NCBI GenBank assembly: GCA_029257865.1
Contig: JARIAN010000062.1
Location: forward strand, 1-64,000
Source of the DNA: Phocaeicola sp.
GTDB lineage: Bacteria > Bacteroidota > Bacteroidia > Bacteroidales > Bacteroidaceae
Reading direction: 5' to 3'
Length of the DNA stretch: 64,000 nt
In this document: piece by piece, positions 44,364-52,260 of the stretch
How the letters are laid out: the number at the start of each line of letters is the position of its first letter
How positions within the stretch are numbered: position 1 is the stretch's first letter
Translations under genes and position numbers: made by a program
The notes under the pieces: model-generated
The model's input: the letters and a program-made list of their open reading frames with translations, nothing else
Told to the model about the DNA's origin: nothing
The model's database searches: none

Positions 44364-45041
44364 ATGAAGAAGAAAATATTATTGGCCTCTTTGTTAGGGA
44401 TTTGCGCCTTGACAACACTTCAGGCACAGACTAAGTCGGCAGATCGCACTTATTCTACTTATTACTATCAGCGCGCAACTCATTTTGAGCAACTACCTGT
44501 AACATCTAAAGATATTGTTTTTTTAGGGAACAGTATTACAGATGGAGCAGAATGGAGCGAATTGTTTGAAAACAGACATATAAAGAACCGTGGTATCAGT
44601 GGAGATACTACTTGGGGGGTATATGACAGGTTAGATGTCTTGTTGAAAGGCCGTCCTGCAAAAATATTTTTATTGATTGGTATAAATGATATCGGTCGTG
44701 GAAAAGATGACCAGTATGTCGTTAGTGGAATAGAACGTATTATTAAGAAGATAAGAAAAGAATCTCCTCAAACTCGATTGTATGTGCAGAGCCTTTTGCC
44801 TGTCAATCCTGTTTATGGAAAATTCAATGGTCATACATCCCAATGGAAACGTATTCCTGGATTGAATGTCCGTATTTGCCAGATTGCAGAAAAAGAAGGA
44901 GCTATATTTATTGATTTGTTCAAGCATTTTGCCAATGCAGAGGGTAAGATGAATACAGACTACTCTAATGATGGTTTGCACCTTTTGGGAGCAGGGTATC
45001 AAGTGTGGAAAGATACGGTGTTGCCATATATAAAGAAATAA
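44364..45041 (+). CDS. Secreted GDSL/SGNH-family esterase (225 aa)
   Basis: Probably removes acyl groups, such as acetate, from glycans. Signal peptide to about residue 21 (TLQAQ). SGNH blocks: Ser in VFLGNSITDG (near residue 54), Gly in RGISGDTTWG, Asn in LIGINDIGRG, and Asp/His in NDGLHLLGAGY near the end. Between the GH89 gene and the mutarotase, which suggests a role in trimming acetylated host sugars; the exact substrate is unknown. Confidence 0.9.
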   Translation: MKKKILLASLLGICALTTLQAQTKSADRTYSTYYYQRATHFEQLPVTSKDIVFLGNSITDGAEWSELFENRHIKNRGISGDTTWGVYDRLDVLLKGRPAKIFLLIGINDIGRGKDDQYVVSGIERIIKKIRKESPQTRLYVQSLLPVNPVYGKFNGHTSQWKRIPGLNVRICQIAEKEGAIFIDLFKHFANAEGKMNTDYSNDGLHLLGAGYQVWKDTVLPYIKK

Positions 45042-45061
45042 TGGCACTGTAGACCGAACAG

Positions 45062-45093
45062 TACGGGCATAAATTGAAAAACTTACGCCCGTA
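45062..45093 (+). terminator. Terminator of the GDSL esterase gene
   Basis: TACGGGC pairs with GCCCGTA around a short bulge, followed by TTTTTT. Confidence 0.8.
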
Positions 45094-45141
45094 TTTTTTA
45101 TATGAGTGTGTAGAGTAAAGTATAACCTGTCAATAAATAGT

Positions 45142-46230
45142 ATGATGAAGTTGAATTTTTTAGTTTGTGTATCGTTGCTTTCTGAACTCTTGTTTAATGG
45201 TTGTCGGGGCTTTTCGGAAAAACATTCTTTTCCAAATTATCCAGTTTCTGATGGAGTGTCTGCTCCCTTCGCTGGATTTATAGGGGATTATATGCTAGTC
45301 GGTGGAGGGTGTAATTTCCCTAACATACCTGCGGCAGATGGAGGAAAGAAGAAGTTTTATAAAGAAGTCTATTTGATACCGGTAGATACACAAGACAAGG
45401 TCTGGAAGCAAGTGAAAGACTTGCCTTTGCCTTTGGCGTATGGTGCATCTGCTGAAGTATACGATGGATTGATTTGTATCGGGGGGATGAATGCAGATTC
45501 AGTGACAACGCAAGTGTTTCGTATAAGCTTGGATAAAATGACCAATGATGTAGTGTATGAAAATCTTCCGTCGCTTCCCGAAGCGATAGACAATGCAGCT
45601 GCTGTATGCTTGGACGGGAAGGTTTATGTGGCAGGAGGAAATAGCGAGACGGGAAACAACTCTTTTTATGTACTCCGCCCTCAATCTGGCAGTTGGTTGA
45701 AGCTGAAGGATTATTCAGGGTATCAGCGAGTGCAGCCTGTCTTGTTGGCATCAGGAAAGACCCTCTATTTGGCTGGTGGTTTTGCATTTGACAAAGAAAA
45801 GAAACAGTGCCATCTTTCACCGGATATGATACCTTATAATATAGAGTCGGGGGAATGGGAAGATGCAATACCTTTTCCTGTAAAGGAAGATGGGAGGCAT
45901 TATGCTATCTCAGGAGCGTCGGGCGTATCGGCTGGAGGAAAACTTTATATGACTGGCGGGGTAGACTTTGATATCTTTAAAGGCGCGATGGAAGGCAAAG
46001 CTCCGGCAGATTATATGAAGAAGCCATCGGAATGGTACCGTTTTAATAAGGATGTACTGGTTTATGATGTCTCAAAAGAAGAATGGAAGGTTTATGCCGA
46101 TGTGGAAGGGATGAATAAAGCCGGAGGTGTTTTGTTGAGGAAAAGAGAGAAGATGTATATGGTTTGTGGAGAGATAAAACCAGGTGTGCGTACTTCGGAA
46201 ATCAAGGTGATGAATTTAGGGAAGGAATAA
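45142..46230 (+). CDS. Kelch-repeat mutarotase-like lipoprotein (362 aa)
   Basis: Resembles the cyclically permuted mutarotase family, related to N-acetylneuraminate epimerase NanM. Lipoprotein signal with FNGC (Cys21) from the ATG at 45142; a GTG at 45106 would only add a non-signal stretch. Kelch-type blades show GG followed by aromatic residues, e.g. MLVGGGCNFP, GLICIGGMNAD, KVYVAGGNSETG, TLYLAGGFAFD and KLYMTGGVDFD. A role in interconverting sialic acid anomers is possible, but no other sialic acid gene is present in the window. Confidence 0.8.
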   Translation: MMKLNFLVCVSLLSELLFNGCRGFSEKHSFPNYPVSDGVSAPFAGFIGDYMLVGGGCNFPNIPAADGGKKKFYKEVYLIPVDTQDKVWKQVKDLPLPLAYGASAEVYDGLICIGGMNADSVTTQVFRISLDKMTNDVVYENLPSLPEAIDNAAAVCLDGKVYVAGGNSETGNNSFYVLRPQSGSWLKLKDYSGYQRVQPVLLASGKTLYLAGGFAFDKEKKQCHLSPDMIPYNIESGEWEDAIPFPVKEDGRHYAISGASGVSAGGKLYMTGGVDFDIFKGAMEGKAPADYMKKPSEWYRFNKDVLVYDVSKEEWKVYADVEGMNKAGGVLLRKREKMYMVCGEIKPGVRTSEIKVMNLGKE

Positions 46231-46396
46231 AGAGATTGGTTGCGGAAAAGTCTTTTCCCAAGAAGATTTTTTCAAGAATAGCCATCCTCTGTTAACGAAC
46301 ACAAAAATATAGGAAGTTTGGACAATATTGCCCATTTTCTGTACAAGAGTTCTTGAAATAGTCCTGCTAAAACTGTGTAATTTCATTTTTTAGGTC

Positions 46397-46404
46397 TAAA
46401 TTTG
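46397..46404 (+). promoter_or_regulatory. -7 box of the uronate operon
   Basis: TAAATTTG, 44 bp before the SDR gene. Confidence 0.5.
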
Positions 46405-46447
46405 TGACATCTCAAAACATAATATTTTAACATTAAATTTAAGCCGT

Positions 46448-47242
46448 ATGGTTAATTTTTCATTGGAAGGTAAGGTAGCTCTGGTAACTGGAGCTTCTTA
46501 TGGAATTGGTTTTGCTATCGCAACAGGATTTGCTAAAGCTGGTGCAACAATTGTATTTAATGATATTAAACAGGAATTGGTAGACAAAGGTCTGGCTGCT
46601 TATAAAGAATTGGGTATTGAAGCACACGGTTACGTATGTGACGTTACCAATGAAGAAGCAGTGTTGGCAATGGTTGCTCAGATTGAGAAAGAAGTTGGTG
46701 TAATCGATATCTTGGTAAACAATGCAGGAATTATCAAGCGTATCCCTATGACTGAAATGTCTGCAGCTGAATTCCGTCAGGTTATTGATGTTGACTTGAA
46801 CGCTCCATTTATCGTTTCTAAAGCTGTTATCCCGGCAATGATTAAGAAAGGTCATGGTAAGATTATCAACATCTGCTCTATGATGAGTGAATTGGGTCGT
46901 GAAACAGTTTCGGCATATGCAGCTGCTAAGGGTGGCTTGAAGATGCTGACTCGTAACATTGCTTCTGAATATGGTGAATTCAATATCCAGTGTAATGGTA
47001 TTGGCCCGGGTTATATCGCTACTCCACAGACAGCTCCTTTGCGTGAGCCTCAGGCTGACGGTTCTCGTCATCCTTTCGATTCATTTATCATTGCTAAGAC
47101 TCCTGCTGCACGTTGGGGTACTCCAGAAGACTTGATGGGTCCTGCAGTATTCTTGGCTTCAGATGCTTCAGACTTCGTAAACGGACATGTGTTGTACGTA
47201 GATGGCGGTATCTTGGCTTATATCGGCAAACAGCCTAAATAA
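46448..47242 (+). CDS. kduD: KduD/gluconate 5-dehydrogenase-like SDR (264 aa)
   Basis: Short-chain dehydrogenase that most likely reduces 3-deoxy-D-glycero-2,5-hexodiulosonate to 2-keto-3-deoxygluconate. The NAD(P) motif TGASYGIGFAIA lies at residues 13-24, NNAG near 92, and catalytic Ser-Tyr-Lys are in ICSMMSELG, SAYAAAKGG. It shares an operon with a KduI-type isomerase, which favours KduD over gluconate 5-dehydrogenase. No signal peptide; cytoplasmic. Confidence 0.85.
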   Translation: MVNFSLEGKVALVTGASYGIGFAIATGFAKAGATIVFNDIKQELVDKGLAAYKELGIEAHGYVCDVTNEEAVLAMVAQIEKEVGVIDILVNNAGIIKRIPMTEMSAAEFRQVIDVDLNAPFIVSKAVIPAMIKKGHGKIINICSMMSELGRETVSAYAAAKGGLKMLTRNIASEYGEFNIQCNGIGPGYIATPQTAPLREPQADGSRHPFDSFIIAKTPAARWGTPEDLMGPAVFLASDASDFVNGHVLYVDGGILAYIGKQPK

Positions 47243-47264
47243 TTTAGTGGATTAAAGATTGAAT

Positions 47265-48503
47265 ATGAGTCTTATTACTAAAACAATGAATATCCTGTTG
47301 GCAGCTTGCTGCCTGACAGGATGTTCTGTCAATAAGCAGAAGGTAGAAGTGGATATCAACAATTCTACCGACCTGAATAGAGAGAATGAAATGGTAGAAA
47401 TACCTATGCATGAGTTGGAACATTTGCTTGCCGACGGACAACTGGTGGTGATGGATAGCCAAAACAATCAGGTGCCTTATCAGGTAACTTATGATAGTTT
47501 GTTGATTTTTCCAGCTACGGTAGGGCCGAATCAGAATGTGGTATACACAGTGTCAACGGGTACTCCGGTTGTTGTAGATACAATCTCTTGCGGGCAGTTA
47601 TATACAAACCGAATGGATGATATCGCATGGGAAAACGACAAGGCTGCTTATCGTGCATATGGTCCGGCATTGCAAAAGCTAGGTGAAAAAGCTTTTGGAT
47701 ATGATGTATTTACAAAATCTGTTTCAGAACCGGTTGTAGCACATAGATATCAGATGGAAACTGATACTGCAATCATTGCGCAGATACGTCTTCTTAGAGA
47801 ACAAGGAATGAAGAAAAAGGCCGACAGTCTGCTGAATACAAAATCTTATCATGTAGACCATGGTAACGGCATGGACTGTTATAATGTAGGCCCTACGCTG
47901 GGAGGAGGTACAGCTGCACTGATGGAAGATTCTACTATCATCTATCCTTATTGCTATAAGGACTATGCTATTTTGGATAATGGTCCATTGCGTTTCTCTT
48001 TGAAATTGACATTCCACCCTCTTGAGGTGAAGGGCTCTTCTGAGGTGATTGAAACTCGTTTGATAACCCTTGACAAAGGGTCTTATCTGAATAAGACTGA
48101 AATTAGCTATGCAAACTTGCCGGAGCCAAAGACTGTAGTGACTGGCCTGGTCTTGCATCCGCAGAATCCTGATGGATATGTGGCCAATACTGCCGGCAGA
48201 TACATTGCTTATGCCGATTCTACCAATAATGTAAATCATAATAATGGTGTCATCTTTGTAGGAGCTGTATTTACGTCTTCATTGGAAAATACAGGTGTGA
48301 AATGGTTCGATAAAGAGCAGACAAAAGTTGGTGCTTTGGGGCATGTGCTAGGTTACAGCACTTGTAAGCCAGGAACTGACTATGTGTATTACTGGGGTAG
48401 TGGATGGAGCAAGGCTGACATGCCTGATATGCAGTCTTGGGAAAAGTATTTGAAAGAGTATGCTTGCAAGGTAGCACAACCTTTGCAGGTTAAAGTTAAA
48501 TGA
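47265..48503 (+). CDS. DUF4861 lipoprotein (412 aa)
   Basis: A lipoprotein of the DUF4861 family, found with pectin and uronate genes in Bacteroidota. The start at the ATG at 47265 gives a signal with LTGC (Cys20). The large domain is rich in beta structure, with a conserved-looking HGNGMDCYNVGPTLGGGTAA and YYWGSGWSKADMP. No catalytic assignment is known to me. It is 22 bp after the SDR gene and 9 bp before the permease gene, so it likely handles the same sugar acid in the periplasm. Confidence 0.75.
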   Translation: MSLITKTMNILLAACCLTGCSVNKQKVEVDINNSTDLNRENEMVEIPMHELEHLLADGQLVVMDSQNNQVPYQVTYDSLLIFPATVGPNQNVVYTVSTGTPVVVDTISCGQLYTNRMDDIAWENDKAAYRAYGPALQKLGEKAFGYDVFTKSVSEPVVAHRYQMETDTAIIAQIRLLREQGMKKKADSLLNTKSYHVDHGNGMDCYNVGPTLGGGTAALMEDSTIIYPYCYKDYAILDNGPLRFSLKLTFHPLEVKGSSEVIETRLITLDKGSYLNKTEISYANLPEPKTVVTGLVLHPQNPDGYVANTAGRYIAYADSTNNVNHNNGVIFVGAVFTSSLENTGVKWFDKEQTKVGALGHVLGYSTCKPGTDYVYYWGSGWSKADMPDMQSWEKYLKEYACKVAQPLQVKVK

Positions 48504-48512
48504 TAGATTTTT

Positions 48513-49898
48513 ATGGAACAAGTATTTAGTTATATCATAGGCCTTGGTGCTGCGGTAATGATGCCTATCCTGTTTACGATTCTAGGGGTATGTATCGGTA
48601 TCAAGTTTGGCAAGGCTCTTAAAAGCGGGCTTCTGGTAGGTGTCGGTTTTGTCGGCTTGTCTGTGATTACAGCGCTGCTTACTAGCAGTTTAGGTGAACC
48701 TTTGAAGAAGGTTACTGAAATTTACGGCTTGAGTTTGGGGATTTTTGATATGGGATGGCCGGCGGCAGCTTCGGTTGCTTATAACACTTCGGTGGGGGCT
48801 TTTATTATCCCGGTATGTTTGGCGGTAAATATTGTAATGCTTCTTACTAAGACAACTAAGACAGTCAACATCGACCTGTGGAACTATTGGCATTTTGCCT
48901 TTATCGGTGCTGTGGTTTATTTTGCAACCGAAAATATTTGGTGGGGATTCTTTGCTGCTATAATCTGTTACATCATCACTTTGGTAATGGCTGACCTTAC
49001 CTGCAAGCAATTTCAGAGTTATTATGAAAAAATGGATGGTATTTCTATCCCTCAGCCATTCTGTCAGGGATTTGTACCATTTGCCTTGGTTGTCAACAAG
49101 GCACTTGACTTGATTCCCGGATTTGACAAGTTGAACATTGACGCCGATGGTATGAAAAAGAAATTCGGCATTATGGGTGAGCCCCTTTTCTTGGGTATCG
49201 TAGTAGGATGCGGCATCGGAGTCTTGGCTTGCAAGGACACTGATGAAATGGTAAATGGAATTCCGGCAATTCTTGGATTGGGTATTAAGATGGGAGCGGT
49301 GATGGAGTTGATTCCACGTGTCACTTCACTCTTTATCGAAGGTCTCCGTCCTATTTCAGATGCTACTAGAGAATTGATTGGAAAGAAGTTTAAGAATGCT
49401 TCAGGATTGAATATCGGTATGAGTCCTGCTTTGGTGATTGGTCACCCTACCACATTGGTTGTGTCTTTGCTGCTGATTCCGGTTACTCTGTTCTTGTCGG
49501 TGGTATTGCCCGGCAATCAGTTCCTTCCTTTGGCCTCTTTGGCTGGTATGTTCTATCTTTTCCCTGCTGTATTGCCTATTACAAGGGGTAATGTGTTGAA
49601 GACATTCATTGTGGGGCTGGTAGCTTTGATTGTGGGTCTGTATTTTGTGACCGACCTTGCTCCATTCTTTACTCAGGCAGCACACGATGTGTTTGTTAGA
49701 ACAGGAGATGCTGCCGTGAAGATTCCGGAAGGCTTCCAAGGTGGTGCGCTTGACTTTGCTTCAAGTATTTTCTCTTGGTGCATTTTCCACTGCGTATATA
49801 ATATGAAGATGGTGGGTGCAGGTATCTTGGTGCTTGTGGCTTTGGGGATGGCTATTTATAATCGCAGCCGTATCATCAAAGAAGGTAAGCAGAATTAA
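48513..49898 (+). CDS. Galactitol-type EIIC permease (461 aa)
   Basis: Membrane permease of the PTS galactitol EIIC family (SgcC/GatC type), with about ten to twelve hydrophobic segments and family motifs such as GWPAAASVAYNTSVGAF and GMSPALVIGHPTTL. No EIIA or EIIB gene is present here, and Bacteroides generally take up sugars without a PTS, so it may work as a secondary transporter. Its operon suggests the cargo is a deoxy-keto-uronate made in the periplasm. Confidence 0.88.
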   Translation: MEQVFSYIIGLGAAVMMPILFTILGVCIGIKFGKALKSGLLVGVGFVGLSVITALLTSSLGEPLKKVTEIYGLSLGIFDMGWPAAASVAYNTSVGAFIIPVCLAVNIVMLLTKTTKTVNIDLWNYWHFAFIGAVVYFATENIWWGFFAAIICYIITLVMADLTCKQFQSYYEKMDGISIPQPFCQGFVPFALVVNKALDLIPGFDKLNIDADGMKKKFGIMGEPLFLGIVVGCGIGVLACKDTDEMVNGIPAILGLGIKMGAVMELIPRVTSLFIEGLRPISDATRELIGKKFKNASGLNIGMSPALVIGHPTTLVVSLLLIPVTLFLSVVLPGNQFLPLASLAGMFYLFPAVLPITRGNVLKTFIVGLVALIVGLYFVTDLAPFFTQAAHDVFVRTGDAAVKIPEGFQGGALDFASSIFSWCIFHCVYNMKMVGAGILVLVALGMAIYNRSRIIKEGKQN

Positions 49899-49946
49899 AT
49901 ATTACATTAAGAAATATCAATTAATCATTAAATAATTTTGAAGAGT

Positions 49947-50870
49947 ATGAAAAAATTAGCAATTGCAATGATGATGGGTATGGCTGCTTTTTCAGCAAAT
50001 GCTCAGATCGCCAGTGTACAGGAGCAGACTGCTTGTCACCCACAAGATGTGAAAACTTATGATACTCAGAGATTGCGCAGCAGTTTCGTAATGGAAAAAG
50101 TATTTTCTACCGATGAAATCAATCTGACTTATTCTATGTATGACCGTTTCATCTTTGGTGGTGCAATGCCTGTGAATAAAGAATTGACTCTGGAAACTAT
50201 TGACCAGTTGAAAGCTCCTTACTTCTTGTTTAACCGTGAGTTGGGTGTTATCAACATTGGTGGTGACGGTATTGTGGTAGTTGACGGTAAGGAATATGCA
50301 TTGAATTTTAAGGAAGCATTGTATATCGGTCGTGGCAACCAGAAGGTCTCTTTCAAGAGTAAAGACGCTTCAAAACCTGCCAAGTTCTATTTGAACTCGG
50401 CTTTGGCTCATAAAGAATACAAGACTCAGTGGATTACAATGGACGGAAGAAAGGGCTCTTTGAAGGCTAATTCGTTTGCTGCCGGCAAGATGGAAGATAG
50501 CAACGACCGTGTAATCAATCAGCTTATTGTAAAGAATGTGTTGAAAGAAGGACCTTGTCAGTTGCAGATGGGGCTTACTGAATTGAAGCCAGGAAGTGTA
50601 TGGAACACAATGCCTGCGCATACTCATGCTCGTCGCGTTGAAGCATACTTCTACTTTAACCTGACTCCGGGCAACATGATTTGCCACATTATGGGAGAGC
50701 CTCAGGAAGAACGTTTGCTTTGGTTGGCTAATGAACAGGCTGTAATGTCTCCAGAATGGTCTATCCATGCTGCTGCCGGAACAAGCAATTATATGTTTAT
50801 CTGGGGTATGGCTGGTGAAAACCTTGATTATACAGATATGGATAAGATTTCTTATACTGAAATGAGATAA
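49947..50870 (+). CDS. kduI: Exported KduI-type isomerase (307 aa)
   Basis: 5-keto-4-deoxyuronate isomerase. Zinc ligands are in [15 protein letters not shown] (His215 and His217). The family is usually cytoplasmic and about 280 residues; here the ATG start at 49947 gives a clear signal peptide, [20 protein letters not shown], and the family body begins after it. I infer a periplasmic enzyme. A TTG start at 49938 would only add three residues. It is the last gene of the operon. Confidence 0.9.
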   Translation: MKKLAIAMMMGMAAFSANAQIASVQEQTACHPQDVKTYDTQRLRSSFVMEKVFSTDEINLTYSMYDRFIFGGAMPVNKELTLETIDQLKAPYFLFNRELGVINIGGDGIVVVDGKEYALNFKEALYIGRGNQKVSFKSKDASKPAKFYLNSALAHKEYKTQWITMDGRKGSLKANSFAAGKMEDSNDRVINQLIVKNVLKEGPCQLQMGLTELKPGSVWNTMPAHTHARRVEAYFYFNLTPGNMICHIMGEPQEERLLWLANEQAVMSPEWSIHAAAGTSNYMFIWGMAGENLDYTDMDKISYTEMR

Positions 50871-50896
50871 GTTATTGTCTTAAAACATAACTGACT

Positions 50897-50939
50897 GCTC
50901 TGTAGCGCGGCGCTTATGCCGTGTTGCAGAGCTTTTTTT
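50897..50939 (+). terminator. Terminator of the uronate operon
   Basis: GCTCTG pairs with CAGAGC, with an inner GC-rich stem (GCGCGGC with GCCGTGT), followed by a T-run. Confidence 0.8.
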
Positions 50940-50982
50940 ATTGTGCGAACTAAGACTAGTAGAATTATACTGACGTTTTTAT

Positions 50983-51070
50983 GGAAACGTACCGGCATTT
51001 CTTCTGAAATATGCCGACATTTTCAGCAAAATATATAGTCGTTTTGAGAAAAATATGCCGTTGTTTTGAA
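50983..51070 (+). repeat. 22-bp tandem repeat array 3 (four units)
   Basis: Units start at 50983, 51005, 51027 and 51049. The last reads AAAAATATGCCGTTGTTTTG; the first is the most divergent. It has the same unit and 22-bp period as arrays 1 and 2. Confidence 0.82.
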
Positions 51071-51117
51071 CCTGTCTTGCAAATTCATGAAAAAGAGTAG
51101 TAGGATAGATAAAAAAA

Positions 51118-51137
51118 AGAGAGCTGAAAAGCTCTCT
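51118..51137 (-). terminator. Terminator of the tRNA-Gln unit
   Basis: A perfect AGAGAGCT stem with GAAA loop; the minus strand continues with eight T. Confidence 0.85.
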
Positions 51138-51142
51138 TTCTG

Positions 51143-51213
51143 TTGGGCTACCTGGATTCGAACCAAGAAAAACAGGACCAGAATCTGTTGTGTTACCATT
51201 ACACCATAGCCCA
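51143..51213 (-). tRNA. tRNA-Gln (CTG), copy 1
   Basis: A 71-base cloverleaf: acceptor TGGGCTA/TAGCCCA, D-arm GTGTAATGGTAACAC, anticodon loop TTCTGGT with anticodon CTG, and T-arm with GGTTCGAATCC. The anticodon stem has one A-C mismatch next to the loop. Identical to copy 2, with starts 88 bp apart. Confidence 0.9.
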
Positions 51214-51230
51214 ATAAATCAAATATTCTG

Positions 51231-51301
51231 TTGGGCTACCTGGATTCGAACCAAGAAAAACAGGACCAGAATCTGTTGTGTTACCATTACACCATAGCCC
51301 A
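51231..51301 (-). tRNA. tRNA-Gln (CTG), copy 2
   Basis: Same 71-base sequence as copy 1. It is first in the transcript, behind a -7 box at 51340-51347. Confidence 0.9.
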
Positions 51302-51339
51302 AAATATCTGTCTTATGAGGTGCTCTCATATTGACGGTG

Positions 51340-51347
51340 CAAAGGTA
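51340..51347 (-). promoter_or_regulatory. -7 box of the tRNA-Gln unit
   Basis: TACCTTTG on the minus strand, 38 bp before copy 2. Confidence 0.65.
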
Positions 51348-51430
51348 TGGCTTTTTTTATTAACTGCAAACTTTTTATTGTATTTTTTTCAAAAAAAACA
51401 ATTAGAATAGATAATTCTATCAGGTTTATT

Positions 51431-51460
51431 TTTGTGATATATAGAAAAGCAATATATTTG
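51431..51460 (+). promoter_or_regulatory. Promoter of the rsfS-ftsH operon or of a leader RNA
   Basis: TTTG at 51431 and TATATTTG at 51453-51460 with an 18-bp gap, close to the Bacteroides -33/-7 layout. Confidence 0.6.
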
Positions 51461-51464
51461 CGTA

Positions 51465-51840
51465 TATAATGTAAACCGGAAGATTACTCTTTGGTTCAAC
51501 ATTAAAGCCAGCATAGGTCGGTAAATAAGAGCTTGTTTCTCAAAAAAAACACATAACCTTTTTAGAGGGAATTCAGGTTTCTTAGGCTCTTTGAATTTAT
51601 GTTTTCATCCAGTCGGTTTATAGAGAGTCAGAAGGTTAGTATGTCAGTCAGGCATTTCTTTTATAGAGATTCTTTTCCCTTCTGGGTGGGCAGCCAAGAT
51701 TTTTCCTTTGCTTTTTTGAATGTGTTGCTGTATGGTGGCTGGATTCAGGCTAAGTTGCTTTGGGGGAGATCTGCAGATTAAAAAGAAGAGAGGAGCAGGG
51801 TTGTTGGCCGGTGCTTTTAGACAATAAATTTAATGATTAA
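51465..51840 (+). other. Long untranslated leader or possible ncRNA before rsfS
   Basis: About 400 bases separate the promoter at 51431-51460 from the rsfS start. The only longer frame (51599-51781, 60 codons) has no family features. Parts could pair, e.g. AAGAGC at about 51526 with GCTCTT at about 51588, and CCAGC with GCTGG further on. I cannot name an RNA family. Confidence 0.35.
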
Positions 51841-51861
51841 AACATATAAAATCAGACATAA

Positions 51862-52224
51862 ATGAATAACAAAACGCCATTATTGGTACAAAAAATCACT
51901 GAAGCTATTCAGGAAAAGAAAGGAAAGAAGATAGTAATTGTTGACTTACAAGATATAAAAGAAACTATATGCAAATATTTTGTGGTGTGTGAAGGTAATT
52001 CACCAAGCCAGATTGCAGCTATTGTAGATTCTATAAAAGAATATGTGCGTGAAGAAACTGGGGAAAAAGTGTTGAGCGTAGACGGATTGCGCAATGCACA
52101 ATGGGTGGTGATGGACTATGCTGATGTGCTGGTTCATATCTTCCTGCCAGATTTAAGAGATTTCTACCAGTTGGAGCATCTTTGGGCTGATGCCAAGTTG
52201 ACCGAACTTCCTGACCTTGATTAA
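51862..52224 (+). CDS. rsfS: Ribosome silencing factor RsfS (120 aa)
   Basis: Binds L14 of the 50S subunit and blocks subunit joining when nutrients are short. Family motifs: VIVDLQDIKETICKYFVVCEG and SVDGLRNAQWVVMDYADVLVHIF. Length is normal. First gene of rsfS-ftsH-cdsA-ravA-viaA. Confidence 0.94.
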   Translation: MNNKTPLLVQKITEAIQEKKGKKIVIVDLQDIKETICKYFVVCEGNSPSQIAAIVDSIKEYVREETGEKVLSVDGLRNAQWVVMDYADVLVHIFLPDLRDFYQLEHLWADAKLTELPDLD

Positions 52225-52260
52225 TTGATATCATGAAATAATAATAAACAAGTAATAATA

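Noticed and set aside
51023-51214. Minus-strand ORF of 63 codons
   Set aside because: Runs through a tRNA gene, a terminator and repeat array 3.
51599-51781. 60-codon plus-strand ORF
   Set aside because: No family motif and aromatic-rich composition typical of chance frames; kept only as part of the leader region.
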